Shown in pieces: positions 48,001 through 58,140 of a stretch of DNA of 64,000 bases. Within the stretch, counting starts at the first letter, position 1; the number at the start of each line of letters is the position of its first letter. Location: positions 3,029,457 through 3,093,456 of the forward strand of contig JAZAYU010000081.1 of the NCBI GenBank assembly GCA_038501625.1, in the 5' to 3' direction. Made by a program: the position numbers and the translations under genes. Under the pieces are notes generated by a model. That model saw only the letters and a list, made by a program, of their open reading frames with translations. It did not search any database and was not told the DNA's origin. The DNA is from Corbicula japonica. Its lineage: Eukaryota > Mollusca > Bivalvia > Venerida > Cyrenidae.

Positions 48001-48740
48001 AAACATATACAAAATTATAAGAGTCTTGTGTAATACCAATTCTTGACTAATCTGCCTCTGTATGGGGATTTAAACATTATCAGACTATAGACAATGTTCA
48101 AAACAGAGCAATGAGATTCTTCCTTGGAGTGCATAGATTTACACCGACACTTGCACTGATTGGTGATACAGGGTGGCTCCCAAGCATGTACCGTCGTTGG
48201 CTTATTATGATCCGATATTGGAATAGACTTCTATCTCTAGACGAAAATAGACTTACAAAGCAGGCATTTTAATTAGATTACTCAATCTGTGATAAAAACT
48301 GGTGTAGTGAAATAAAGAGTATACTTAATAAGTTGAACTTTAATACACAGTTTGAAAATAAAACGATTGTAAATTACGTAGAAGCTAAAGACAAAATCAT
48401 CGCTTACTATAGTTCAATATGGTATCAAGATGTTCAGATGGTGCCAAAACTTCGCACATATAGAACATTTAAAACTAACTTTAGGTGTGAGGAGTACATG
48501 TCATTGAATCTAAAAAGAAACGAACGGTCTCTGTTGGCACAGTTCCGTTGTGGTATTTTACCCCTCCGTATCGAAACAGGTCGATATGTGGGTGAAGAAC
48601 CAGTCAACAGAACTTGCAACTTGTGTAACAGTCAATCAATAGAGGATGAAACTCATTTTCTGGTTGAATGCACAGCATATAATGATATAAGGAACTATAT
48701 ATTCCAGGATATAATATACTCACAAAGTTACACTGTTTAG
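45083..48740 (+). pseudogene. Retrotransposon ORF2: endonuclease and reverse transcriptase, broken
   Basis: The endonuclease begins AHLNVCGW, has the catalytic Glu block (ITSICESHLKD) and later ILADFNAR and LPDHSVLV (SDH-type) motifs. The reverse transcriptase has SSGIDGIPYNVLK, NYRGISLLS, EEQNGFRADRSC and KQGDNLSPTLFSIFIND. Its catalytic box is YPDD (47667-47678) where active enzymes have a small residue before Asp-Asp. The C-terminus has a zinc-like CNLCNSQSIEDETHFLVEC. Damage includes a 299 bp insertion at 45346-45644, frame changes near 45680, 46990 and 47405, and TAA codons at 48018, 48048 and 48270. Confidence 0.85.
45346..45644. mobile_element. Small insertion inside the retrotransposon endonuclease (9 bp TSD)
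   Basis: The retroelement sequence is interrupted between two copies of TGACAAGTC (45337-45345 and 45645-45653). The 299 bp between them is unrelated, non-coding and stop-rich, while endonuclease similarity resumes right after (YDGILV). The ends CACTCTC and GAGATTG are weakly inverted. A 9 bp duplication fits Mutator-like or similar MITEs, though this is uncertain. Confidence 0.7.
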
Positions 48741-49497
48741 ACAACAAAGAAAAATTAGTTTATTTGATAAATATGCAAGCAAGGAAAGTGTCCAAATATA
48801 TTGTATCGGCGTATCTTAAAATAAGACGTATCATTTATAACTAATGTTTGCATGTTTGACTGAATTGTATTTTGTTTATATCCATTTTTGTCATATCGTA
48901 AATTAGTAATCTGTTTGATTACTGAAATGTTTCATGTATATATATTTTAAGGTGACATATAGGCCCGTTGCATTGTATGTATATTTGTACACTTATAACA
49001 CATGTCACTATAATAAACAATTTACTTACTTACTTACTTACAAATCGTAACGTTCCCAACACGTGTCCCATTAATGGGGGGTCTAAGCCGAAATCAATAA
49101 AATACTTTGAAATGCAATGATAGCAGCGATGTTACATGTTTTTTTACTTTTATTTACTCTTAACATCATAATTATTTCCTCAATAAAATATATTCAAGCA
49201 AAATATATACAGTACTTGGAAACAACTGCACAAAAATATATAAAAATAATCTAAAATATATTTCTAATAGTCGTGTGTGTTATAATGCATATCTATTCCG
49301 ATCCATGAGAGATAAGACGGTTCCTAACAATTAGCTGAAATATGTTTTTTGTGAAAATATACCTATTTTAGAGACTTCTGTCTAGCAATTGAAATATATG
49401 GTTATGGAAATTCGCTGTGATAAAGAATCGGTATTTATTGCAAGCCAATTAAGACAATTTTCAATATCGTTTTTTTTCATTTGAAACCAGGAAGAAA

Positions 49498-49558
49498 TAG
49501 AGAGAGAGAGTGGGTGGGTGGGTGGCTGGCTGGGTGGGTGTGTGAGTGCGTGAGTGAC
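49498..49558 (+). repeat. Simple repeat (GAGA, then GGGT/GGCT)
   Basis: (AG)n followed by imperfect (GGTG)n and GTGAGTGCGTGAGTGA. It makes a Pro/Thr/His-rich reverse frame that is not a gene. Confidence 0.8.
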
Positions 49559-51021
49559 CTCCAACAGAGAACTTTTATAAGGAATAACAGCAACGACTGA
49601 GGACATAAGTGCCAACTGAGGGCGGTCTCAATTGGCAAATTTATAAGATAGTCTAAAAGTTCATAATTTGTCCCAAAACGAAAAAAAAATGTTTAAAAAC
49701 TCCAGGCTTCTGTTGGAGGTCACAAGGGCCAAGTGTATGGCCAGTGCGTGACCTTCAGAAAAATGCCATAATTTGCCGCTTTTACTTTCACACTCCGACG
49801 ATCTTGATTGGCGGTAAAAACGCAAGGTGAGTACAGTTTATTGTTATAACATGTTTTATGGTGGCTTTATGGACAAAATGAGAACCTTGTATCGTAAATA
49901 AAGATGTTATATGTTTAATATGGTAAAATTATTAACAGAAATAGTTCACTTTCATAAATGTTTTGTGTTTTCGCGAGGTCTGGTTTTGTCAGTGGATGGG
50001 GTCTGGCAGAAGTCAAATCATCTTAAAAGTTGTGTTTATTAATTAAGTAATAGGCAGAAAATGTGGAACTCATGATGTGTATGCTGAATCTGGTTCAATG
50101 ACTGAAAACAAATTCTAAAGATATCCACACAATTTCGACTATTGCTTCCAGGATATAAACATAAACATTATTGAGTCCTGGCATTCGCCAACTTTCTTGT
50201 CAAAAACTCAGGCCAGATAATATTTCAGTACTGTAAGGGAGTATTTTGTAAATGTCTTTATTAGTGAAAAAGGCATATACTTTTCAGTTTCTGAAACGGT
50301 TAACATAATTTTTTTAAAGACAATTAGACCGGTCTTGCGTACTGGCCGTTCTCTCATCTGAGGGCATATTTCTCTCATCCCTCGGTTAAGACTCGAATCC
50401 GTGATGTATATCATAATTTGACATGAAAAATCTTTTTGACATGATGTGCATGTTTTTCAACGAACATAAGTGTTCACTTGATATTTATCATTTTAATACC
50501 AGTAGTGTAATGCTAGGTATACCATTAAAAGATTTCGTCTAATTCTTCTTACATATACCTATCGACATGTATCAACAATGGCGGACTTCGGAAAGCACGC
50601 TTAGAAAATATGGATCTCGTGTAGTTTTTCACCCTTTATGATTACCAGACCGACCCTATTTGTTTGGCTCAACCCTGATATGTTTTACGTGGGTTCGAAA
50701 ATTAATGAGTACGAAAACTTTATAAAGTTCGGGGACGAACAGAGCGACAACAACACATACATGTTTGTGACCGTTGATATAGTTAGATAAGCGGTTTTCA
50801 TGTCAGAATGTAACAGCCTTGATTGTATACAAGGTATACAATAAGAATATTCATTAAGTACTTTCTGGTTTGGTAGATCTGTTTTTTTCATGCCATTCTT
50901 AATGGTATTCACCCAAAGTTACAAATCCTAGTCTAATCCATGATTTGTGATGGTGGATTAAGTGAAGTTGTCATTTTTCATTCTTATTTTTGTTATTGTT
51001 CATTGTATACATATATTTTAG
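49559..51021. other. Region upstream of the SET-type gene; first exon not identified
   Basis: No clear coding exon is seen. A strong donor-like AAG|GTGAGTAC at 49824-49831 could end a 5' untranslated exon, and an ATGGCGGAC start-like sequence lies at 50579, but neither connects to the exon at 51022 by sequence alone. Confidence 0.3.
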
Positions 51022-51115
51022 CCAAGGCTATCCCCACTAGATGCAGCCCGGAGATGGTGTGGGAAATTGGTCGATCAAGACGGATTAGAAAAACGTTTTG
51101 TGTTGGAGTATATAG
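51022..51115 (+). CDS. SET-type gene, N-terminal-side exon
   Basis: An acceptor (ATATATTTTAG) precedes 94 bp. Read from the first base they give PRLSPLDAARRWCGKLVDQD and then GLEKRFVLEYI plus one base, and a consensus donor GTATGT follows. The end is phase 1. A charged block ending in Tyr-Ile-Gly immediately before a Gly-Val-Phe-Ala strand is how KMT5A/SETD8-like SET domains begin, and such a strand is found 290 bp downstream. The start codon lies further upstream and was not located. The longer ATG-initiated frame overlapping this exon is in a different register and looks less protein-like. Confidence 0.55.
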
Positions 51116-51406
51116 GTATGTATATTGACTGCATAAGTTGCGAATTAAAAAAAAAGAAGAGAGACTTACACAGGAAATAAGTCTGGAAAGAGAATGCTTT
51201 TTGTCATCTAATAATTTGTTTTAATTGGTAAATAGAATTGTATTGTTACAAGAATAAAGTGAGGTAAAAGTCCATTGCAAAAAGTCTACCCCAGTCAAAT
51301 AAGTTTCCTTTTTAAAATAATAGTTTTGTTCTTTTCTTTAAATGTGCTGTAAAAATATTGTCTCCGAGTATTATAATGTTGCTTATTTCAAATTTTTAAA
51401 TGTTTC

Positions 51407-51494
51407 GGAGTATTTGCTACAAAACGTTTCGAGAAAGGGGACGTTCTTCTAGAATACTGTGGAAAAAAGAATTTCCGCAAAAGATGCTGATCAG
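51407..51494 (+). pseudogene. SET-domain exon with frameshift and lost acceptor
   Basis: The translation reads GVFATKRFEKGDVLLEYCGK, the first strands of a SET domain (S-adenosylmethionine-binding Gly-x-Phe-Ala region, then the Glu-Tyr-x-Gly turn), and a GTAAAT donor follows. Two defects are visible. No AG precedes the exon (the bases are ATGTTTC), and the run GGAAAAAAG (51461-51469) appears one A too long. The frame then hits TGA, whereas with one base fewer it would read on as AKDADQ to the donor. No exon for the catalytic Asn-His-Ser core was found before 52660. This is either a decaying gene or an assembly homopolymer error plus an unusual acceptor. Confidence 0.55.
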
Positions 51495-51896
51495 GTAAAT
51501 CACAACTACCTGTTCGGATTTAAATATGCAGGGAATAACATATGGTAATTATAAGAAGTACAATATGCTTTCTTTGCAGCCATATACTAGTGGTGTTATG
51601 ATAGGGCAACTTATCGATATATCGCGATAATTACATGTCTAATAGGATTAAGTCGATATTCTAACACGAACTCTAAGATTTTCCCATAGGCAAAACATTG
51701 GAGTAACCGTGATAAAATACTCGATATATCACCGCTACACATCTGTATTCCTTGCATTATGTCATTTTTCTTTTTGACGTTCTGACTTAGCGAAGTAGAG
51801 CCAGCAGTTTTAAGGCTGTATAATGAAAATTTGTGTTAGAATTGAAATAATAAAATATCTGAGGATTGATCGCGGGGTGTCTTTCAGATGAGTAGA

Positions 51897-51932
51897 AATA
51901 TATCACTTGGGGCTAAGCCCCTTGTGATATAT
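51897..51932. repeat. Short hairpin with GGGGCT-A-AGCCCC core
   Basis: ATATATCACTTGGGGCT and AGCCCCTTGTGATATAT form ~17 bp arms with one mismatch. It lies in GATATATC-rich sequence (51605-51970) that may be a degenerate MITE within the gene's intron. Confidence 0.7.
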
Positions 51933-52659
51933 CCTTGTGCATCTGAACTCTGGATATATCACCGGCGGATATTTATTATTTTTAAAGCAAACCTCAAAGT
52001 CGACGATTATTTGCAATAGTTCATCTAAGTATGGATAGATTTACTTTTTATAGCTGTCTGGGAAGTGTACCAGGTATTTATTTGTTTACACAATCAGTCA
52101 GTCAGACACATTACAGTCATTGATATTTAACTGTGGATTCATTAATATTTAACTGTGGTAAGCATCTGGACAATTTAACATGCATTTGCTACCCAAGAGG
52201 GGTATAGCAATTACTGCCCCATATCTTGGTCAATGTATCAGATTTCAAAATGGCAGATGATTGTGATATTGTAGGTTTTTTTCAAAATAAAATATGTGGT
52301 CCGTTTAACCAAATAAATAAGCATCTTATTTCTTTTAGAGTGTGGGGCGATTTTGTTGAGGGAAGGTGGGATATCCCCCCGTCCCCCACACCCGCCCCCC
52401 AAAAAAAACAACAACAACAACAACAATGAAATGAAACTAACAAATAATCTTCAAGGGGTTGGGTGGGTTGGGGCGATATCTTAGAAACCACAATTTATTT
52501 ATTAGTATTTTCAGTTCATGAGATTATGCACATAAGGATAGAATTGCTACATTCAAACTCCTTTTTCTTGTGTCCATGATAGAAGAACCCCTTTTTTGAA
52601 GCAACTGCAACTTGCAATTATACCAGCACTTTACAATGGTTTGTTAATTTGCATTTCAG

Positions 52660-52746
52660 CTATTCAGAATGATGACGATACAGATGCTTCTGATGATGAT
52701 CTTTTTGAGTTTGAAAAAGAGAGGAATGAAGCCAAGACAGCAATAG
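52660..52746 (+). CDS. SET-type gene, acidic exon copy 1
   Basis: This 87 bp exon lies between a TTTGCATTTCAG acceptor and a GTACAC donor, phase 1 at both ends. It encodes IQNDDDTDASDDDLFEFEKE followed by RNEAKTAI: an acidic, probably disordered linker turning into a charged helix. It is the first of three tandem copies (see 53209 and 53613). A symmetric phase means it can be duplicated or skipped without shifting the frame. It joins the 51022 exon in phase. Confidence 0.6.
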   Translation, partial: LFRMMTIQMLLMMIFLSLKKRGMKPRQQ

Positions 52747-53208
52747 GTACACTTCTTACTTTATTGCTGTTGTCAACTGAATTTTAGTTTTTCTTCAATA
52801 TAAATGGCTGCCTGATGATTGATTATATAACACTTGCAAATTGTCATTGTAATGTAACTTTATTAGTCTTGAAAAGTTTTAAAACCAATCTTATATGATC
52901 AGAAGTTGTAAAGTGATTGGAATTTGGTGGCCATTGGGTGTGGTATGAAATACTTAAGGTTGACAGGCTTCCAGTCTTTAAGATGACTATGTTGAATGTG
53001 CCTAGCTGTACGAAATGTAAGCTGTAAGAAATTGAATACTAGAGATATAAATAGAAACACTTTTGCATGTCCAGTTGTGTCAACTTGTCCTCAGTAGGAG
53101 GTGATTTGGTTTGAACTGTTCTTGTGTTGGGTTTGATAAAAAAAAATTCATGGTAATGCACATTCTTGTTCAGCATTAAATGAAATATTCGGATGTTTGG
53201 CGTTGCAG

Positions 53209-53289
53209 CTGGACAGTCCTATGATAATGCAGATACTTCTGATGGTGATTCATTTGATCTAGAGAATGTTCAAGCAGAGACTTAAATAG
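53209..53289 (+). pseudogene. SET-type gene, acidic exon copy 2 (broken)
   Basis: The acceptor GGCGTTGCAG is good and the start matches copy 3 (AGQSYDNADTSDGDSFDLE). However, six bases are missing in the charged part, a TAA follows GAGACT, and the donor has changed from GGTACAC to GATACAC. At 81 bp instead of 87, it should be skipped by splicing if the gene is still transcribed. Confidence 0.6.
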
Positions 53290-53612
53290 ATACACTTATA
53301 TCTGAACAGCTTTTTTCTGAATGGAATTTCAGTCTGTAAGAAAAATCGCAGCCTGATATTTGAGTAGCATTCAAAAAAGGTTTGATAAACAGCTGAGCAT
53401 AGAAGAAGAAAATATCTAAATAACAGAGATGGCAATTTGAAAAGTCATTTTATCATGTTGTTGTTATGTCTCAACTTGGCCTGAATTGGAGGTTATTTGA
53501 GTTGAACTGACCTCATTTGTAGGTCATTGTAGATATTTGAAAAAGGCTTCATTGTTGATGAATGGTCTAGTTTGGAGTGGTGTTATCATTGTTTTAATAA
53601 TTTACATTGCAG

Positions 53613-53699
53613 GTGGACAGTTTCCTGATGATGCAGGTCTTGCTGATGTTGATTCTTTTGATTGTGAAAAGGAGAGAAGTCAGGCTGAGACTGAACAAG
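53613..53699 (+). CDS. SET-type gene, acidic exon copy 3
   Basis: This 87 bp exon lies between TTTACATTGCAG and GTACATT, phase 1-1. It reads GQFPDDAGLADVDSFDCEKE followed by RSQAETEQ. Its intron flank (ATTGAGCTTTAGTCTTTTTG..., ACAAATGGCTACTTCATAG) is recognisably related to the flank of copy 1 (ACTGAATTTTAGTTTTTCTT..., ATAAATGGCTGCCTGATGA). The duplicated unit therefore included intron sequence. Confidence 0.6.
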
Positions 53700-54468
53700 G
53701 TACATTACTTCTGAGTTTTGTTTTGAATTGAGCTTTAGTCTTTTTGTCAGACAAATGGCTACTTCATAGTTGGTTGTATGAATTTTGCATGTTCTCAGTG
53801 TAGTACTTTTTGTCTTAGAATTTATTTCAAGTCAAGTCAAGTAAATTTTATTTACAAAAGTCGGTGCATATAACATTATAACATAAGCTCTTAGGAGCTT
53901 TTAAAACCGACTTACAACAAAATTACTGTAATAAAAAGGATTATTAGCACATATGAGCATATACATAAAAGCATTCATAAGACATATAAAGCATTAAGCA
54001 CCACATAGCACATTATGGTATATAAGAACATATTAGCACATAAAAGTATTTATAGACATACACAATATTGACAACACACAGAAACACATAGGAAACAAAA
54101 TACAAGTGCAAGTATGGCAATAAGTTAAGATGCATATAAAAGTTAAGAATATTTTATCAAGCGATCACAAATTTAGCTGACATACTAACATGCAAAATTA
54201 AAACATCCTAAAACAGGTATCACAAGCAAGCTGATAAAAAATAATGGTGCATAGTAACTAAGATAAGCCTAAAACAGGTGTCACAAGTAAGCAAGTTAAA
54301 ATACTGAATTAAACAAAGCCAAAGACATGTATCACAGGAAAGCAAACCAAAAGTACTGGTACATGGCAACTAAACTAAGTGTAGAAATGGTAACGTGTGG
54401 CTACATGGGTAACAAAGACAGATACAGTCATTCAAACAGCAGCTGCAAAAATACAGAAAATCCCACCA

Positions 54469-57180
54469 CTAACCGCATGACGAGCACGAACATCTTTCGC
54501 CATTCCAGCTGGACATAAAAGCTCTGAACTGGCTGAAAGACGATGCCCGTCGGTATTCATCCGGTAGGGAATTCCACATTTTTCCAGCTGTATATTTAAA
54601 CGATTTTTTGCCATACCTTTCGGTTCGTGGATGGGGAGTTTCTACAAGGTTCTTGTATCTAAAATTATATGAAGAGTTTTTGTAATTAACAAGATCATGT
54701 AAATAACTAGGTCCTTGACAATGAAGTATTTTATATGTTTCTAGTGCAATATTTCTCATTCTTCTAATTCTGAGTGATGGTAAACCAGATACATGTAAAA
54801 GGTCATCATAAGAACAAGTATAATCATTATAAATAAATCTTAAAGCACGCTCCTGTATTTTCTCTATCTTTTTAGTGTTTGTTTCACTAGTGAAGTGCCA
54901 AGTAAGCGGACAGTAGTTAAAATTAGACATTACAAAAGAGTGATACATTGTTAATCGTCCTAATTTGTTTAAATATTTACCTAATCTTTTCATAACATTC
55001 AGTTGTCTTGATGCCTTCCTACAGATATTAGCAATATGGCTGTTGAAACCAAGCATGAAGTCAAAGGTAACTCCTAGGAGTTTCACTTCATCTTCACACC
55101 TGATTTCAATATCCTGTATCTTAAAAACAATACCCAAGTCATTAGTTTTTTTACCCAAAGCAATGGCCTGGAATTTTTCCGGGTTGGCCTTCATGTGGTT
55201 TTTAGAGAACCAGTCAATAAGTACTAAGCTTTCTTCCTCTAAAGTTTTAACAAGATCTTCCTTTGAATTACTAGCAAAAGACAGAGTATTATCATCTGCA
55301 TAATTGTACAAGGTTCCTTTATTAATAAAATCAAATATATCATTGATAAATATATTAAAGAAAACGGGGCCTAAAATGGAACCTTGAGGCACTCCTTTGA
55401 TTAGTTCTCTAAAGCCACTGTGAACCGTACCAATTTTTACACACTGTTGTCTGTTTGATAAATAACTTTTAATAAGTGACAGGGCTCCTTCTGACAAATT
55501 ATAGTGTTTGAGTTTCAGTAACAGTAGATCATGTGGTAAACAGTCAAAGGCCTTTGAGAGGTCCATCAGTATTGCAGCCACATACATATTTTTGTCTAAG
55601 AAACCTTTCCAATCTTCAGTAATTTTTAGAAGAGTTGTATTACAGCCATAACCTGGTCTAAAAGCACTAAGAAAGGGGTTAAAGATGTCATTAAAATGGT
55701 GCATTAGCTGCTCATAGATGGCCCTCTCATAGATCTTTGACATGACAGGTAATAAACTTACTGGTCTATAGTTGCACTTGTCTAAATTACTACTTTTCTT
55801 GTAAACAGGGACAACTTGGGCAACTTTCATATTTTCAGGAAATGATGACTCATTGAATGACCTATTTACCAAGTTAGCTAGTGGGTTAGACAATACTGGG
55901 CTTGCAAGTTTCAACATTTTAACCGAAATATTGTCATTCCCAGTAGCCTTCTTGGTGTCCATAGATCGTATTTGTTTATCAACAAAATTTTTATCAATAT
56001 TGGAAAAGTTGAGTGTATTTGATACCTTTAGATTATCAATTTTCTTTATACTTTCATGTGTACTGTCAAATTTAACTGTACTATCCCCAATATTTTTGGC
56101 TACATTAATATAAAATTCGTTAAAGATATCAGATATTTGTTTCTGGTCTGTTACTAATTCATCATTCTCATTCAAAACAAAATTTTTCTGGCATATAGTA
56201 CCTTTATCAGTAATAAATGGTTTAATTGTCTTCCAAAAGTCTTTATCTTTACAACCACCTGTACATCTATCCAAAAAATAATTCTGAATTGACTGCTTTT
56301 TAATCTTTGTAACTAAATTTCTAGCTTTCCTAAAGTTCTCCCAGTTTCGTGATGTTCTACATTTTTGAAATTTATTATGTTGCATACGTTTTTGAAAAAT
56401 AGCTTTTCTAAGTTTAGTATTCATATAAGGAACAGGGTGAACAGGCAATTTCTTAGTTTTTAACGGGGCATGTTTGTCAAAGCATTTAATTAAAGTATCT
56501 GACAACATGGTTGAGGCACTATCCAAACTAGGGTGTTTAGTTATATTCTCTAAGCTACTATTTTCTAAATCTAATAGAAACCTATCATGGTCAAAATTCT
56601 TAAAACTTCTATAATTTATCCATCTAGCCTTTGCATTTGGAACAGTAAGGTTCAACTGAAAACCAATCATATTGTGGCAGTCACTGATACCAGTGCTAAA
56701 ATTTACAACATTTGAACACATGTTTGGACTGTTTATCAGAATAACATCAATCAGACTAGGTTCGTGGCCATAGGTATAACAGGTTGGGGTTTTTACAATC
56801 TGAGTGAGATCAAATATATCACAAATTTCTCTTAGGGTAGAAGACTTTTCATCAATTAAATAGTTATAATTCATGTCACCAATGAAAGCAAATTTGTCAT
56901 AGAGAACTGAAATTCTGTCAATATTTTGAAAGAGATCATTATAGCAATCACTGTCTTTGGTACATGGTTGTCTATAGAGTCCAGCTATAAACCATTTTGT
57001 TTTATCTATAATAACCTCTACACCTATGGTTTCGATAACCTTAAACTCCAAGTTTGGTTTTCGGTCTCCTGCTAGATCTGATCGCAAGTAGGCAGCCACT
57101 CCTCCACCATGTGCAGTCCTATCATTTCTCCAAAAGTGATAGTTATCAACTAAGGAACTGTGAATCAACAAAGCTGTCAT
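54469..57180 (-). CDS. Retrotransposon ORF2: endonuclease remainder and reverse transcriptase
   Basis: This 903-codon frame continues the endonuclease (NDRTAHGGGVAAYLRSDLAG, AGLYRQP, FIGDMNYN, SDCHNMIGF) and a linker. The full reverse transcriptase palm follows: KKATGNDNISVKMLK, NYRPVSLLPVMSKIYER, DLSKAFDCLPHDLLLLKL, GVPQGSILGPVFFNIFIND and the catalytic YADD (55291-55302). It ends with the CR1/jockey-type tail TAGKMWNSLPDEYR and a Cys/Ser-rich terminus. The enzyme primes cDNA at the nicked target. The frame is uninterrupted, and only the junction with 57146-57955 is broken, so the copy is young. The first ~10 codons are probably out of register. Confidence 0.9.
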   Translation of the reverse strand: MTALLIHSSLVDNYHFWRNDRTAHGGGVAAYLRSDLAGDRKPNLEFKVIETIGVEVIIDKTKWFIAGLYRQPCTKDSDCYNDLFQNIDRISVLYDKFAFIGDMNYNYLIDEKSSTLREICDIFDLTQIVKTPTCYTYGHEPSLIDVILINSPNMCSNVVNFSTGISDCHNMIGFQLNLTVPNAKARWINYRSFKNFDHDRFLLDLENSSLENITKHPSLDSASTMLSDTLIKCFDKHAPLKTKKLPVHPVPYMNTKLRKAIFQKRMQHNKFQKCRTSRNWENFRKARNLVTKIKKQSIQNYFLDRCTGGCKDKDFWKTIKPFITDKGTICQKNFVLNENDELVTDQKQISDIFNEFYINVAKNIGDSTVKFDSTHESIKKIDNLKVSNTLNFSNIDKNFVDKQIRSMDTKKATGNDNISVKMLKLASPVLSNPLANLVNRSFNESSFPENMKVAQVVPVYKKSSNLDKCNYRPVSLLPVMSKIYERAIYEQLMHHFNDIFNPFLSAFRPGYGCNTTLLKITEDWKGFLDKNMYVAAILMDLSKAFDCLPHDLLLLKLKHYNLSEGALSLIKSYLSNRQQCVKIGTVHSGFRELIKGVPQGSILGPVFFNIFINDIFDFINKGTLYNYADDNTLSFASNSKEDLVKTLEEESLVLIDWFSKNHMKANPEKFQAIALGKKTNDLGIVFKIQDIEIRCEDEVKLLGVTFDFMLGFNSHIANICRKASRQLNVMKRLGKYLNKLGRLTMYHSFVMSNFNYCPLTWHFTSETNTKKIEKIQERALRFIYNDYTCSYDDLLHVSGLPSLRIRRMRNIALETYKILHCQGPSYLHDLVNYKNSSYNFRYKNLVETPHPRTERYGKKSFKYTAGKMWNSLPDEYRRASSFSQFRAFMSSWNGERCSCSSCG

Positions 57181-57955
57181 CTAATTTAGTTTCACAAATA
57201 AAGAGAAGGTCAATTGTATTTTTCTGTAGTATTTCCTTGATGTGGCAGAATTTATATCTTAAGCTGTTTATGTTTAAGAAAGCACAGAGAAATTTATTTG
57301 GATGAGACTTACGTAGATCAGTTATTGTATTGAACACATCAGGTACAGGATCTTCATTGGACATCAGTGAGTCAGATTGAATACTTTCATTGCAGCTGAA
57401 AAAAGAGTCAGTAAATTGAAATGTGTTACAAACATTGCATATCCATGGGTCTGTAGATTCACTCAGTTTTTTATATACATTTGGGGAGATACCTGCACAT
57501 TTAATGTGCCACCAGTAAGAACATCCTTCACATAACACAGCTCTATGGGTTTTAGCCACTGGTCTGGCACAGTGTCCGCATGGGTAAGCAACAGGTCCAG
57601 GATTAGTTGCTACATCACCAGAGAGTCCGATGGTCAAAATCTTGCTATAGAATCTTAAGTCAATTGGTTTACTGTAACAACGGCGTGAATGCCTCACATG
57701 ATAAAATATCTGTGTGAAATAGTTAATGCCGTAGCATTTTGATTCATAGTTTTGACGAAAAAGCAGAGAGTTCTTGTCTGACGTCGGTATAATTGTTCTT
57801 GAATGGGAATCTAAGGTAAAAGTTACTTGTTTTGGTAGACTTTCATCACTATAGTTGTCCGCAACGAAGAGAGGAATGGGTGTTTCCACGCATATCACCA
57901 GCAGAATAATACAAATTCGCCCGAGTTTGTTTACATCCGGTCGACGGTGCGCCAT
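57146..57955 (-). CDS. Retrotransposon ORF2 N-terminus: 2A-like peptide, PHD finger, endonuclease start
   Basis: The 269-codon frame starts ATGGCGCACCGTCG. Residues 106-121 read ILTIGLSGDVATNPGP, a 2A-like (ribosome-skipping) signature at 57593-57604 for NPGP. The canonical Glu of D-x-E-x-NPGP is Ala here. A C4HC3 PHD finger follows (C126, C129, C142, C145, H150, C153, C173, C176). The endonuclease begins at FLNINSLRYKF with the Glu block LLFICETKLDD. Similar 2A and PHD arrangements are reported for CR1-like elements of marine invertebrates. The frame is lost at about 57155, where an extra A shifts it before VDNYHFWRND. Confidence 0.85.
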   Translation of the reverse strand: MAHRRPDVNKLGRICIILLVICVETPIPLFVADNYSDESLPKQVTFTLDSHSRTIIPTSDKNSLLFRQNYESKCYGINYFTQIFYHVRHSRRCYSKPIDLRFYSKILTIGLSGDVATNPGPVAYPCGHCARPVAKTHRAVLCEGCSYWWHIKCAGISPNVYKKLSESTDPWICNVCNTFQFTDSFFSCNESIQSDSLMSNEDPVPDVFNTITDLRKSHPNKFLCAFLNINSLRYKFCHIKEILQKNTIDLLFICETKLDDSFVDSQFLS

Positions 57956-58140
57956 ATCCAGGCACCCAGGACAGAAGGTCCTATGCTACGGCTAGACGAA
58001 ACTTTCGGAACACTTATATCAGTATGGTCCAAAAAAGACGTGACTGGGCTGTATGTATACAACCACAATCCTTGTGTATGTAGCAAGAAGCCCTGTGATA
58101 TAGGCTGTATGTAGTGTAGTTGTAATCTGCACCCCACCCA

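Larger units (their letters stand above)
44064..49042 (+). mobile_element. Decayed L1-type-ORF1 non-LTR retrotransposon
   Basis: It contains, in order, ORF1 (44064-45052), ORF2 (45083-48740), an AATAAA (49013) and a terminal (TTAC)n tail at 49021-49042. The structure is APE-endonuclease, reverse transcriptase, then a C-terminal Cys/His motif. Stops and frameshifts in both frames and a secondary insertion at 45346-45644 show it is inactive. The exact 5' end is unknown. The clade is not settled: ORF1 is L1-like, while a short tandem-repeat tail is unlike the poly(A) of mammalian L1. Confidence 0.85.
53828..58140 (-). mobile_element. Near-intact CR1-like non-LTR retrotransposon, antisense in the last intron
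   Basis: On the reverse strand it reads 5' leader (58140-57956), 2A-like/PHD/endonuclease (57955-57146), reverse transcriptase (to 54469), a ~640 bp 3' UTR, and a tail of short tandem ACTTG repeats at about 53828-53842. A single one-base frame error separates the two long frames. It lies in the 53699-59895 intron, antisense to the host gene. The 5' boundary is approximate, as no target duplication was identified. Confidence 0.85.

Noticed and set aside
50579..50605. Candidate start codon ATGGCGGAC for the SET-type gene
   Set aside because: The frame stops after seven codons and no donor follows, so I could not connect it to the exon at 51022.
54965..56113. Plus-strand frames of 86-112 codons
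   Set aside because: Antisense shadows of the reverse transcriptase coded on the other strand.
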